Source: a virus | Direction: 5' to 3' (one strand) | IMG/VR virus record: IMGVR_UViG_3300018424_000204 | Location: 1-26,262 of that record | DNA length: 26,262 nt | Shown here: positions 1 to 8,710 of the stretch, in pieces | How the letters are laid out: every line of letters starts with the position of its first letter | Numbering within the stretch: position 1 is the first letter of the stretch | The notes under the pieces: generated by a model | Told to the model about the DNA's origin: nothing | Databases searched by the model: none | Seen by the model: the letters and a program-made list of their open reading frames with translations, nothing else | Translations under genes and position numbers: made by a program

Positions 1-2
1 TA

Positions 3-7
3 CTCCT
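3..7 (-). promoter_or_regulatory. Shine-Dalgarno of the next gene (probably gp19)
   Basis: On the minus strand the bases just after the gp18 stop read AGGAG and the window then ends. In T4-like phages the tail tube gene 19 follows the sheath gene 18. This is therefore probably the ribosome binding site of gene 19, whose start codon lies outside the window. The AGGAG is seen; the gene assignment is inferred from synteny. Confidence 0.5.
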
Positions 8-13
8 GTGCGC

Positions 14-1735
14 TTAAACAAGCCCAACGACTTCATCGAAGTCCACGCCAGTTCTAACAGCCACGAAGTTAAGAGTAACGTAGTTGATAGAACGTGCAGG
101 CTTAACGAAGACCGAAGCGACAAACTGATTGTTATCAATGATCTCCGCTGTGTTGTTTGTTTCGTCACAGACAACACGGAAATCAGTGATACCGCGTCGA
201 CCCTTAATCTCTCTCAAGAAAGGCTCGACAATGTTAACGAACTCTGCTCTTGTGAATTCATCATTGAATTCAAACATAACGTTTTGTGCTGCAGACTTGA
301 TTGCGCGCTCCATCACCAAGAACAGGCGACGAACGTTAATGCGATCAAATGCAGACGGGCGACCAAGCTTGGTCTTATCACCGAACAGAAGAATACCTTG
401 ACCAGGCAGATTCACAATCGGGTTCACTGCTGCTTTGTAAAGCGTATCTCTTTGCGACTTGGTTGGGTTGTATGCCAACGCTGTCACACCGAAATACTGC
501 CCGCGACGCTGACCTGCAGGCGAGAACCAAGGTGCGCTGTTATTGTCAGCAGCAGCCATGATACCAGCAGTCGAAGCCGCAGCAGGGACAAACACATACT
601 TGTCTCTATACTTATCATAGACTTTAACGTAGTTATTGTCCAGGATGACGTAAGAAGAAGAGTTAAGAGTGTTAGCCCAAGTTGCAGTTGTGGACGCAAT
701 TGTGGAAGTATTTGTCTTATTCACAACAAGATTGCGAGAAGGCGATGCAACAGCAACGCAATCTTTTCTTTGAGTGCTAGCAATCGAAGCGAGATAGTTG
801 ATGATGGTTTTTTGATCAGCATCAGCTTGCATGCCAGGTGCAATCAAGAAATCAACTTGAATTGTGTCTGGATCATTGTACTGATCAAAGCCTGTCTGAT
901 AGTCACCAACGTCTAGTGCAACGTGAGCACCGCCACCGAGCGAATAGTTGTTAACATCTGTAGAACCAGGTGCTGTAAACGCTGCGCTAGTGGTGATACC
1001 AGTGAACTCAGTTGCAAGGCTTGCAGCCCACACATACGAAGACTGATTGTTCAGAATGTCAACAACATAGTTGGTCGAACCATCGTCTTTCTTTGCATCA
1101 GTTGCGAGAGACGCATAGGGGAATGTCTCAAGAATGGTGCCAGGTGTGCCGCTGATCTTACCGTCTTCGTCATACACAACAACGTGAACTTCGTCGTATG
1201 CTGTAGCAGAGCTAAGAGCAGAAACGTGAGCGGAAGTTGCAGGCGCACCGTCAAAGAGCGCAGACATGTCCACACCGTCAACAGTCCAGTTGTCAAATGC
1301 GCTGTCGCTAGTAGAGTGAGGGCAAATAGAAACTTTAATGCTGTTTCCAAGAGTGCCAGGATACTTAGCAACAATCTTGTTGGATGTCAGAGTTTGGGCG
1401 TTCCAGTTGTCAAGATTCTTTACAAGAGGCGCAGTACCAGCAGCACAAGCGTTTCTGTCAGAATCGCCAACTGCACGAGTCACATAAGCGCTACCCGAAT
1501 ACTTGAGGAACATTGCTGCAGACAGAAAGTCAGAAGCGTCTGCAGAATCTAAAGCAGGAGATCCAAAAGTTGAAACAAGCTCAGCCTCGTTACCCACAAG
1601 GATAGGCTGCTCAACTGGACCCCAATTAAAGTCTCCTACCAACGCACCCGTCGAAGTAGTCACGGCTGGCACAACACCAGACAGATCGAATTCCTTCACG
1701 AGAATGTTGGGAGACTCAGATGGTATTAATGCCAT
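14..1735 (-). CDS. 18: Tail sheath protein gp18
   Basis: 573-residue contractile tail sheath subunit, which polymerises around the tail tube and contracts to drive it through the host envelope. The N-terminus (MALIPSESPNILVKEFDLSG) has the PSVxxxExD-like form usual for sheath proteins. The region from about residue 455 (GRPSAFDRINVRRLFLVMER) and the C-terminus (FVAVRTGVDFDEVVGLV) carry the conserved core that forms the sheath mesh. The middle, about residues 90-330, is more variable and is expected on the outer surface. It is slightly shorter than T4 gp18 (659 aa), as is usual for marine relatives. The ATG at 1735 has an AAGGA Shine-Dalgarno seven bases upstream, and an exact late promoter core lies about 63 bases upstream. 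The gene follows gp17, the normal T4 order. Confidence 0.95.
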   Translation of the reverse strand: MALIPSESPNILVKEFDLSGVVPAVTTSTGALVGDFNWGPVEQPILVGNEAELVSTFGSPALDSADASDFLSAAMFLKYSGSAYVTRAVGDSDRNACAAGTAPLVKNLDNWNAQTLTSNKIVAKYPGTLGNSIKVSICPHSTSDSAFDNWTVDGVDMSALFDGAPATSAHVSALSSATAYDEVHVVVYDEDGKISGTPGTILETFPYASLATDAKKDDGSTNYVVDILNNQSSYVWAASLATEFTGITTSAAFTAPGSTDVNNYSLGGGAHVALDVGDYQTGFDQYNDPDTIQVDFLIAPGMQADADQKTIINYLASIASTQRKDCVAVASPSRNLVVNKTNTSTIASTTATWANTLNSSSYVILDNNYVKVYDKYRDKYVFVPAAASTAGIMAAADNNSAPWFSPAGQRRGQYFGVTALAYNPTKSQRDTLYKAAVNPIVNLPGQGILLFGDKTKLGRPSAFDRINVRRLFLVMERAIKSAAQNVMFEFNDEFTRAEFVNIVEPFLREIKGRRGITDFRVVCDETNNTAEIIDNNQFVASVFVKPARSINYVTLNFVAVRTGVDFDEVVGLV

Positions 1736-1797
1736 GGTCGTGTCCTTTTTTCGTTAACATATGATAAGAGAACATAATACGGAAGATTCACAGTATT

Positions 1798-1805
1798 TAT
1801 TTATA
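1798..1805 (-). promoter_or_regulatory. T4-type late promoter for gp18
   Basis: Exact TATAAATA on the minus strand in the 82-base gap between gp17 and gp18. Expected initiation a few bases downstream would give a leader of about 55 nt carrying the AAGGA Shine-Dalgarno of gp18. A separate promoter fits the high copy number needed for the sheath protein. The rest of the gap holds no gene or clear hairpin. Confidence 0.8.
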
Positions 1806-1817
1806 AAATGCGCGTTT

Positions 1818-3434
1818 TCAGTACACATCTTCCCATATTTGCCACGGTTCGTACTTCATTTTGTCTTTCTCTTCGATTTCTCTTATCGCTTCACTACCAT
1901 CATCGACAAAGCCAAAAGGCACGATTGCTTCTTCGATCTCTCGCATTTTATTTTCGAACATCATTTGTTTTAGATTGATGTCTGTCATGTCAGCAAACAT
2001 TTGAGTCGATATAAAATAACCAAGCATGACAAGATTCATCATCAAGTCGTCATGATTGCCATCACTTGCTTCGTATGATTGCCCTTTTGAGACAAACGTA
2101 GATACTTCTAGAATCGTCTGCTCGTCACAAATGTCAAGCTTTCTTTCTTCAAGCAAGTCTTTAATACCCGAGCATCCAAGACGCTTGACTTTGCGATTCA
2201 TTTCAATGCCAATTGCGTTTGCTTTGACAGCAGATTCGACATGGACATTTTCGTATTCAAGGTCGTAGTACAGACCATTACAAACTACAGCACCTTGATC
2301 ATTTGACTCAATGACCACATATGCGTTATTGTAGACTTTCGCAAATTTATAGATAATATCAGGGAAGAGTATTGGAGAGATACGATTATTTCGATACACT
2401 GCGACCTGTCTAAAGGGGCGCTCAGATATATCGATGACATTAAATGTCGAATAGTCCTGTCCTCTTCCTTTCGCTACGTCAACCATCATGAGATATTCAT
2501 GCTTCTCTTTGGTCTCTTCGTAGATTTTTACATCACCGCTTTCAAGAATTTTCTTAGGTGGTTTCGCTCTTAAATCAAGCAGCGTTTCTGCATTGATCAG
2601 AGTGTCGCCTGTACCAAAGAATGTGTTACCAAATTCTTGGTCGAACTGCATCTGCGAAGTGTTCGCGATTGTCTGACGCTTCCACTCATCGTCACGCCCG
2701 GGCACGTCCCACCAGTTAACAGTAAACGCTTTGTATTCATTTGTCTTCTGAACTGCACCTTCCCAAATCTTGTGAAAAGTATTACCTATTCCGTTCGCTG
2801 TAGATGTGATAATAACTTTGGTGTCTTTACCCGCGGATATAACGGGATACGTCGAAGTATAGAATTCACTTGCTCGCTCAACAAAAGCAAACTCATCAAG
2901 AAATAGTAAGTTAACAGACATGCCCCGAATAGAGCTACCAGAAGTAGCAGCAGCAATGATCCGAGAATTATTTGAAAACTCAATACTACCTTTGTTAAGA
3001 GCCCTACAGCCCGGTTGTAAAAAGAAGGGTAAATTTTCCAAAGCCAATGTAACACGAGCAAGCATCTCCCTAGCAGTTGCACCTTTGTTCGCAAGAACCG
3101 CAATAGTTTTTTCGGGATGAAAGATTGCATACCAAAGAAGATAGACAACAGACGAAATAGATTTGCCAGACTGACGACAAGCAAGAACAATAGAGAATCG
3201 ATTACCATTGAAGTGATCGAACATCTTTTCTTGATAAGGATACAAATTAAAGTTGACAAGACCTTTGTCAAGTGATATAATCTTTACATAATTTCTTGCA
3301 AAGTATGCAGGATCGTGCATGCATTTTGCATACTCACGAACTTCGTGTTCAGACCATTCCTGTTGAACACCGTCCGCTTTTACATTAATGTTGCCTAAGT
3401 AATGTCTTTGATCATTCATTCGTAGGGCTAACAT
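1818..3434 (-). CDS. 17: Terminase large subunit gp17
   Basis: 538-residue packaging motor ATPase/nuclease that drives genome translocation into the prohead and cuts the concatemer. Numbered from the ATG at 3434, the ATPase domain has a Walker A (ACRQSGKS, about 85-92), a Walker B (LLFLDE, about 176-181) and a coupling motif (TSTANG, about 210-215). The RNase H-like nuclease domain shows the acidic triad: Asp319 in MMVDVAKG, Glu376 in VVIESND and Asp462/463 in HDDLMMNL. All key residues are intact and no intein or intron interrupts the gene. The frame extends one codon further to a TTG at 3437, but the ATG at 3434 has an AAGG six bases upstream and is preferred. The start overlaps the end of gp16 by 23 bases, suggesting translational coupling. 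Confidence 0.96.
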   Translation of the reverse strand: MLALRMNDQRHYLGNINVKADGVQQEWSEHEVREYAKCMHDPAYFARNYVKIISLDKGLVNFNLYPYQEKMFDHFNGNRFSIVLACRQSGKSISSVVYLLWYAIFHPEKTIAVLANKGATAREMLARVTLALENLPFFLQPGCRALNKGSIEFSNNSRIIAAATSGSSIRGMSVNLLFLDEFAFVERASEFYTSTYPVISAGKDTKVIITSTANGIGNTFHKIWEGAVQKTNEYKAFTVNWWDVPGRDDEWKRQTIANTSQMQFDQEFGNTFFGTGDTLINAETLLDLRAKPPKKILESGDVKIYEETKEKHEYLMMVDVAKGRGQDYSTFNVIDISERPFRQVAVYRNNRISPILFPDIIYKFAKVYNNAYVVIESNDQGAVVCNGLYYDLEYENVHVESAVKANAIGIEMNRKVKRLGCSGIKDLLEERKLDICDEQTILEVSTFVSKGQSYEASDGNHDDLMMNLVMLGYFISTQMFADMTDINLKQMMFENKMREIEEAIVPFGFVDDGSEAIREIEEKDKMKYEPWQIWEDVY

Positions 3435-3768
3435 CAATCACCTTTTCATCATCATGTTTCATTAATAATCTTTGCAAGTCAGTAGTGCTGCCAATAAACA
3501 CATTGTTATTGGTGATTGCCTTTTGGTCTTGTTTCTTATCTTGTTGAGTCACATCTCGCGTCTTCTTGTTAAGCTCCATAAGCTTATCATTAACGTCTGA
3601 GATATTCTTAATCATGTTCGAAAGAACTTCGAACGCGCGAGGATGCTCGGATTCGCGAGCGACTTCAATCATCAGATCAAGCGATTCTCTTCCCTTGTCT
3701 ATTAGTTCGTAATAGGTTGCGCGAGAATAATCGTAGTCTGACTTGATGTTTGGATCATCATCTTTCAT
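3412..3768 (-). CDS. 16: Terminase small subunit gp16
   Basis: 118-residue protein directly upstream of and overlapping gp17, in the position of T4 gene 16, whose product recognises phage DNA and stimulates the gp17 ATPase. The central region, about residues 15-75 (SRATYYELIDKGRESLDLMI and following), is predicted helical or coiled-coil, as in T4-like gp16, which forms a ring. The C-terminus is polar and ends in SPTNE. It is shorter than T4 gp16 (164 aa) but normal for marine relatives. The start is odd: no Shine-Dalgarno precedes the ATG at 3768, and a perfect late promoter core lies only five bases upstream. An mRNA from it would be nearly leaderless. Confidence 0.88.
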   Translation of the reverse strand: MKDDDPNIKSDYDYSRATYYELIDKGRESLDLMIEVARESEHPRAFEVLSNMIKNISDVNDKLMELNKKTRDVTQQDKKQDQKAITNNNVFIGSTTDLQRLLMKHDDEKVIDVSPTNE

Positions 3769-3773
3769 AATAT

Positions 3774-3781
3774 TATTTATA
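3774..3781 (-). promoter_or_regulatory. T4-type late promoter next to gp16 start
   Basis: Exact TATAAATA on the minus strand in the 18-base gap between the 1047-residue fibre gene and gp16. The usual spacing would put initiation at or within a base or two of the gp16 ATG. The motif is certain; its use as a promoter is inferred. Confidence 0.65.
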
Positions 3782-3786
3782 ATTTA

Positions 3787-6700
3787 TTAGAAGCTGGCTG
3801 CATCCGCATAAGCTTGGGTTCTAAACTTAAACGTGGCTAACAGTGCATCGCTATAGCCAGACGCTCTACCATAGTATTTGACAGTGTAATCTTTACCAGA
3901 GAATACGTCAGCACCTGCACCTGCAGTTGCTGAAGCACCCATCTGAATCGACTCTTCAATTCCATTCGAAGGTGTTGCTTGCCATCCAAGATCAATTTCA
4001 GGTCCAGTAATTCCAATAGGCTGAGTCGTTATGCTATACACAATCTTAATTTCATCAGGAACAACTGCTGTGTTGGTGTAGATTGTCACAGGAGAAGTTG
4101 TCAGCGTATTTGGCGAATCAATTGGCTGATACCAAAGTGTCGTATCATTTGCTTCGTCAAGTTCAACTGTAATCTTAAATCCGTCGCTCGCGCGAGAAAA
4201 TCTTGTAGTAAGTTTTGCTGTGGCGGTTACAGTTTCGCCATCGTCAGAAGCTTCTTCGTCGCGAATGTATGCAGCAAAGGTGTTACCTTCTTCGGGGCGC
4301 TGTGCAATGAACGTGCCTGCAGGAATGTTCGACGTATCGTTAATCGTAATAAGCGGGCTAGTGCGAGACAACGGAGTGCCGCTTACTGTACCAGAGACAG
4401 ATGCACTAAACGTTTCTGCAGACTCAACCACACCATCAGCAGAAGGAGTGACAGTAAACGAGCCTGCATTGCTTGTTATTGTTACAGTGCCCGAACTGAC
4501 ATCAAAGTCGCCTGCATTCGACACAGACCAATTCAGAACAGTGCCATCAGGAACATTAGATGTCGTCACATTAATTGTTGCATCTTCACCTTCGTTCACA
4601 TCGTTCGGACCAACAACAGCATCAAGAGAAGGTACTGGCGTTGTCGAAGTGTCATTGATGGTGATTGTAGTAGATTCTGCGAGCAGACCACCCGACGGCG
4701 CATTCGATACTTTCACCACAAATGTTTCTGTACTTTCTGTCGTCAAATCTTCCGCAAGTGTCAGTGTAAACGAACCAGTTCCGCCAGTTACAGAGAATGC
4801 TATTCTGCTAGCTTCTGAAGCCCAACCAGAAGAGAAGTCTGCTTGTGCAACTGTTCCAGAAACGCTTTGAATCCAGTAGTAATATAGACCGTCGTCACCA
4901 GACAGGGTGAAGTTAACAGAACCGCCTTCGTTTACGCTTGTTGTGCTTGGTGTCAGCGTATATGTGGTTCCAGCAATTGTAAATTGCTGAGACTTAAGCA
5001 GCGTTCCGCCTGTCGATGCAGTGTATAGAAGACCTGCAAACAATTCATTGCTTAGTTCAGAACTGTCAGAAAGCGTCACTGAGTTTGTAGTACCAGAATT
5101 ATTTGTAATCGTTACCGCTTCTCGGCTAGAACTTGTAGGTCTGCTACTCAGAAAATCATATTCATCTGTTGATATGTCATCAAGATAGAAGTAATAAGTG
5201 CCGTCTTGAATATTGCTACCTGTTATATTAAATGTAACAGTATCACCTTCTTCAATGATTGAAGGAGTTGAAGTAATGTTATACACAGGTGCAGCGTCGT
5301 CGATAGTGAATGCACTAGAAACGCTAATAGCAGGAGAATACTTTGTATTGGTTACGGTGAAGGTACCAGACACCGAACCTACATAGCTGTCATTTGAAGT
5401 CACAGCAACCACAATGTTTTGACTTGTCGAAGTCAGCACGGTCGTACCAGAAGTTAACGCAAGTCTACTATCGCTTGCTGCTGCACCCGTAATCGCCCAG
5501 TTTAATGTATCACCAATGTCAACTGTATCAGCAGTAATTGCTGCGGATATGCTATTGCCTTCTGTTACTGTACCAATAGACGCAAGACTAAACGTCGGTG
5601 CGTTATTTGCAATTGTTATGGTCGCAGAATCTTTTTTGATTCCATCGAACGTCTGGATGATAACTTTGAATTGCTCGCCCGAGTCTGTCAGACTAGGATC
5701 AATTGCAGGTGTTATAGCAAATGAGCCCGTGCTGTTTCGAATAAAGAATGGCGCAGGCGATGCAGAGTCCGGCGGTGCTGTAGCAAAATCAGAATCGCTA
5801 GTGGTAATATGCTCCACATAGTAATACAGAGTTGTGCTACCACTTCTTGGGACATTTGTACCAGTTGCTGTAAACGTAACAGGCAATCCTTCGCCAATCA
5901 GCGTAGTACTAGGTGCAAGAGAATATGCAGACGCAACATCATTGATTGTTACTGTGGTCGAACCTCGTGTTCTGCCCAGTGTGTCACGCAATATCACAGA
6001 AAATTGTTCAGAACTTTCCGTTTCGTCGCTATCAATAATTGGCGTAATTGTAAAACGACCAATTGCAGTACCCGCGCTATCATTGATTGACAGATAGCCA
6101 GAGTTTAGCAGCGTCGGTGCATTTGTAAAGTCGGACGGTGTTGTACTATCATGACTAACATAGTAGTAGATAGAACCAATGTTTTCAGGTACGTTAGTTG
6201 CTGTAACTGTCAGTGTAACAGGGCTACCTTCGTCAACACTACCAGGAGAAGGTGTAATTGTAAACTCACTGGTCGATCTTTGTGATACCGCAGAATCTAA
6301 CATCACCGCGCTAATTGCTTCGGTAACAGTATCTTCGACAGACACTTCTGCGCCAAGATACATGCCGGCAGGATGCGCAAATAACTTGAAGATATCGCGC
6401 CACTTCGAAATGGGAACACCAACACGAACCAGCAAAGCAAATGTTTGATACAACTTATCGTTCGTCAGATAGCGTAAAGAGTCCGGACCAATCTGAGATG
6501 CGGTATCGTTTAATGTAAAAACATTTTCTTTTGGGTAATCAACTTCGGCGTCGAGCCCGTAGAACGATCTAAAGAACCATTCAATCGCAAACTTCGTACC
6601 TTTCGATCTAAACAAATGATTCGAAAAGTTTGCGGCTGCTCTTTTCTCAGCATCAGTATCACCAAAGCCTTCGAAATATGCTTCGCCAAGAAGAAACTCG

Positions 6701-6930
6701 TCTTCAATAAACGAAAGCAAAGTGATATCTGTTTCATTGATATCACGCGCAGCAAACAGGTGATCAAGAAGTTCATTAGGATTGTTCTGATCTTGCCACT
6801 CGTAGTAGCGCTTGAGCAGAGAAATAAACTTAGGATATAATTGAGCAAAATGTTCAGGCAGAACACTTTCGACCTGCGTTTGACGCAGATTAAGATGCCT
6901 TCTTCTTCTGTCAAGAAATCCGTTATGCAT
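3787..6930 (-). CDS. Tail/baseplate structural protein with Calx-beta-like repeats
   Basis: 1047-residue virion protein of modular design. Residues 1-210 form a mostly helical globular domain (VLPEHFAQLYPKFISLLKRY; FRSKGTKFAIEWFFRSFYG; FKLFAHPAGMYLGAEV) of a kind found at the N-terminus of structural proteins in marine T4-like phages, probably the virion attachment. About six Ig-fold Calx-beta-like repeats of roughly 100 residues follow, at about 222-333, 334-442, 445-543, 548-655, 656-761 and 766-866. Several open with a P(S/T)xxSVxEGxxV-type strand and close with TITINDT-like strands. Residues 867-1047 form a distinct C-terminal domain, possibly receptor-binding. The start at 6930 lies five bases after the preceding stop and has no clear Shine-Dalgarno, so re-initiation is likely. 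Assignment to the tail rather than the head is inferred from the fibre neighbours. Confidence 0.75.
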   Translation of the reverse strand: MHNGFLDRRRRHLNLRQTQVESVLPEHFAQLYPKFISLLKRYYEWQDQNNPNELLDHLFAARDINETDITLLSFIEDEFLLGEAYFEGFGDTDAEKRAAANFSNHLFRSKGTKFAIEWFFRSFYGLDAEVDYPKENVFTLNDTASQIGPDSLRYLTNDKLYQTFALLVRVGVPISKWRDIFKLFAHPAGMYLGAEVSVEDTVTEAISAVMLDSAVSQRSTSEFTITPSPGSVDEGSPVTLTVTATNVPENIGSIYYYVSHDSTTPSDFTNAPTLLNSGYLSINDSAGTAIGRFTITPIIDSDETESSEQFSVILRDTLGRTRGSTTVTINDVASAYSLAPSTTLIGEGLPVTFTATGTNVPRSGSTTLYYYVEHITTSDSDFATAPPDSASPAPFFIRNSTGSFAITPAIDPSLTDSGEQFKVIIQTFDGIKKDSATITIANNAPTFSLASIGTVTEGNSISAAITADTVDIGDTLNWAITGAAASDSRLALTSGTTVLTSTSQNIVVAVTSNDSYVGSVSGTFTVTNTKYSPAISVSSAFTIDDAAPVYNITSTPSIIEEGDTVTFNITGSNIQDGTYYFYLDDISTDEYDFLSSRPTSSSREAVTITNNSGTTNSVTLSDSSELSNELFAGLLYTASTGGTLLKSQQFTIAGTTYTLTPSTTSVNEGGSVNFTLSGDDGLYYYWIQSVSGTVAQADFSSGWASEASRIAFSVTGGTGSFTLTLAEDLTTESTETFVVKVSNAPSGGLLAESTTITINDTSTTPVPSLDAVVGPNDVNEGEDATINVTTSNVPDGTVLNWSVSNAGDFDVSSGTVTITSNAGSFTVTPSADGVVESAETFSASVSGTVSGTPLSRTSPLITINDTSNIPAGTFIAQRPEEGNTFAAYIRDEEASDDGETVTATAKLTTRFSRASDGFKITVELDEANDTTLWYQPIDSPNTLTTSPVTIYTNTAVVPDEIKIVYSITTQPIGITGPEIDLGWQATPSNGIEESIQMGASATAGAGADVFSGKDYTVKYYGRASGYSDALLATFKFRTQAYADAASF

Positions 6931-6935
6931 TAGAT

Positions 6936-7634
6936 TTAGACAATATTAATCGTATTGCCCATAGCAGAGTTGGCTGTGGACTGATAATAAAGAGAGGACG
7001 GAGCGCTCATCGAAACTGCAAAGACAACCGTACCTGACCCACCATTGTTTGTAACACCAGTAGAGTATGCAGTACCGCCATCGCTATCTCTTATTTCAAG
7101 AGGATCAGCGACCGGAACGTTTGTGAATCGATAAGTCTCACCTCTGCGAAGATACAGTACAGGATCGTTTTCAGCAGTCGGGAACCAAACGCTATTTGTA
7201 TCGCTGAACGTGTAATTCGTCGAACCAGCGGTAGAGCTTAAATCAAAAGTATTCGTAACCGGAGTGTTTTGCACATAAGCAATCACTGCGCCAGTAGTAG
7301 GAATGTAGCCGGAGCTATCGTAATTTTCAATGCCATCTGCTGCTGTAATGAACCCATAGGTTGTGATATCATTGATTATATCAGTCAAAGAACCAAACTT
7401 AATATCGCCTGTCATATCAACATTACCGCCAATAATCAAATCATTGTTGACGGTTAGGTCTTGATTGACAATCGCATTGTCACCCGAGTCTGTGACATTA
7501 CGAGTGATGCCTGAAAGGAAATTCAGTCGAGTAATTTTCTTTGTGGTGACTGCAGAGGTATCATTGATTACAAGAACGTCATTGTCTTCGACATTCTGTA
7601 ATTCTGCTAGCTCTGATATTCTAATGTCTGCCAT
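6936..7634 (-). CDS. Short tail fibre with cupredoxin-like C-terminal domain
   Basis: 232-residue fibre protein. The N-terminal 35 residues (IRISELAELQNVEDNDVLVI, then TTKKIT) match the start of the two genes upstream, suggesting a shared attachment module. The middle (FGSLTDIINDIT, then IPTTGAVIAYV) also resembles the 219-residue S74 fibre. Residues 126-232 look like the cupredoxin-type beta-sandwich common in marine phage fibres (DPVLYLRRGETYRF; STGVTNNG; APSSLYYQSTANSAMGNTIN). The His/Cys/Met ligand pattern of true cupredoxins is absent, so metal binding is unlikely. The ATG at 7634 has a strong GAGGAAAG Shine-Dalgarno and its own late promoter core. Confidence 0.72.
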   Translation of the reverse strand: MADIRISELAELQNVEDNDVLVINDTSAVTTKKITRLNFLSGITRNVTDSGDNAIVNQDLTVNNDLIIGGNVDMTGDIKFGSLTDIINDITTYGFITAADGIENYDSSGYIPTTGAVIAYVQNTPVTNTFDLSSTAGSTNYTFSDTNSVWFPTAENDPVLYLRRGETYRFTNVPVADPLEIRDSDGGTAYSTGVTNNGGSGTVVFAVSMSAPSSLYYQSTANSAMGNTINIV

Positions 7635-7658
7635 TGTCTTTCCTCAACGCTATAGCGA

Positions 7659-7666
7659 TATTTATA
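7659..7666 (-). promoter_or_regulatory. T4-type late promoter fused to stop codon
   Basis: Exact TATAAATA on the minus strand, 25 bases before the 232-residue fibre gene. The TAA inside it is the stop codon of the preceding 348-residue gene (7662-7664). It is followed at once by the perfect 10-base palindrome CGCTATAGCG (7649-7658), which covers the expected transcription start. Confidence 0.75.
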
Positions 7667-8708
7667 GCGACGCGCTTTGTGTTAGGGTGCCTGCCATGAA
7701 GACATTACCATCCGAATCTATCTTGACTTTCTTGACGCCTTGATAAGCAAAGAAAAGCTTGTTTGCACTTTCATACATTTCCCAATTTGCTGTCGAGAAA
7801 ATACTTGTAGAAAGTTTTTGTGTCGATGGAATATAAGTTAAACCAGTATTGACATTTACATTGTCATTACCAGAACTGATGCTTCCGAGATGTGGATAGT
7901 AAGTAGAACTATCTGCAGAAGTAACAGCCGTAACTTTAACCGACGTAGCAAGAGTTGCACTGTCAGCAGAAATATTGGTGAGATTAGATCCGTCGCCAGA
8001 GAAGAAACTAGCGCTAAGAATATTCGTTTGCGGATCATAAACCAGATCCGAGATTGTGCTTACACTGTCGTATCCAGTCTGTTTGGTGCGCAGCATGAGA
8101 TAATGCACACCGTTAGAATCTAGAATTTTAGCGTCTGTCTGCTCAGCAGTTGTAGTCACTGCAGTGCTTGTAATACCTGTAAGACCAGAACCATCGCCGT
8201 AAAGCGTCCCTGTGACCAGAACATCATCAAAAGCATGAATAACACCTTTGACATAAAGATCACTATCGATGGTTGTCTCGCCGTAGATTCTAACACCAAG
8301 TGCAGAATCATCAGCATTCGACAAGGCATTTGCTGCTACTAGAGCAAACGAAGCATTTAGCGCACTATCTGCTTTGACATTGCCCAACAAGCTTCCATTA
8401 CCAGAAAAGAATGGTGCAGACAAAACGTTCAGATTTGGATTATAATTAAGATCCGAATCGGTTTTTGCGACATACGCACCATTTACAGAATCGACAAATG
8501 TCAAATAAAATAAATCGTTTGAACTGTCTTCTTGAACAACAATCTGAGCAGCAACTGCTGCGGTTTCTGCAGCAGAAGCGCCTGCAAGCAATTCGCTTAC
8601 AGTAACCTGCTTTGTTTGATTTTCGTTAGTATCGACAATGATTAGAACATCATCGTCTGCTGGCGTAGCGCCAAGAGCATCTAAGTCTGTTATTCTAATG
8701 CCAGCCAT
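7662..8708 (-). CDS. Tail fibre protein with GDGS-type repeats
   Basis: 348-residue fibre-like protein. Residues 1-37 (IRITDLDALGATPADDDVLI) repeat the N-terminal module of the genes on either side. An internal duplication is visible: residues 88-115 (YNPNLNVLSAPFFSGNGS) and 224-251 (YDPQTNILSASFFSGDGS), with a third GDGSGLTGI copy near 171-179. Such G(D/N)GS(G/N)L(T/L)xI units form trimeric beta-fibre shafts in many phages. The C-terminus (about 307-348) has a strand-rich KKVKIDSDGNVFMAG segment usual at fibre ends. It has no S74 chaperone domain, so folding may depend on another protein. The ATG at 8708 has an AGAGG Shine-Dalgarno that runs into the stop codon of the preceding gene, suggesting coupling. 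Confidence 0.72.
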   Translation of the reverse strand: MAGIRITDLDALGATPADDDVLIIVDTNENQTKQVTVSELLAGASAAETAAVAAQIVVQEDSSNDLFYLTFVDSVNGAYVAKTDSDLNYNPNLNVLSAPFFSGNGSLLGNVKADSALNASFALVAANALSNADDSALGVRIYGETTIDSDLYVKGVIHAFDDVLVTGTLYGDGSGLTGITSTAVTTTAEQTDAKILDSNGVHYLMLRTKQTGYDSVSTISDLVYDPQTNILSASFFSGDGSNLTNISADSATLATSVKVTAVTSADSSTYYPHLGSISSGNDNVNVNTGLTYIPSTQKLSTSIFSTANWEMYESANKLFFAYQGVKKVKIDSDGNVFMAGTLTQSASL

Positions 8709-8710
8709 TG

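Noticed and set aside
8-916. 302-residue open frame on the plus strand across gp18
   Set aside because: It is antisense to the well-recognised sheath gene, has Cys/Arg-rich, low-complexity composition typical of a shadow frame, and has no Shine-Dalgarno or family resemblance.
1736-1817. Terminator between gp17 and gp18
   Set aside because: The gap contains a late promoter and a ribosome binding site but no GC-rich stem followed by a U run.
2344-2351. TATAAATT, close to a late promoter, on the minus strand inside gp17
   Set aside because: It lies in the middle of the gp17 coding region, more than 600 bases from the next gene start, and is imperfect.
1818-3434. Intein or intron in gp17, a common insertion site in T4-like phages
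   Set aside because: All ATPase and nuclease motifs are at normal spacing and the length is normal.
3979-4870. Plus-strand open frames of 279 and 216 residues
   Set aside because: Both are mirror frames of the Calx-beta repeat gene; the repetition and codon bias of the real gene keep them open.
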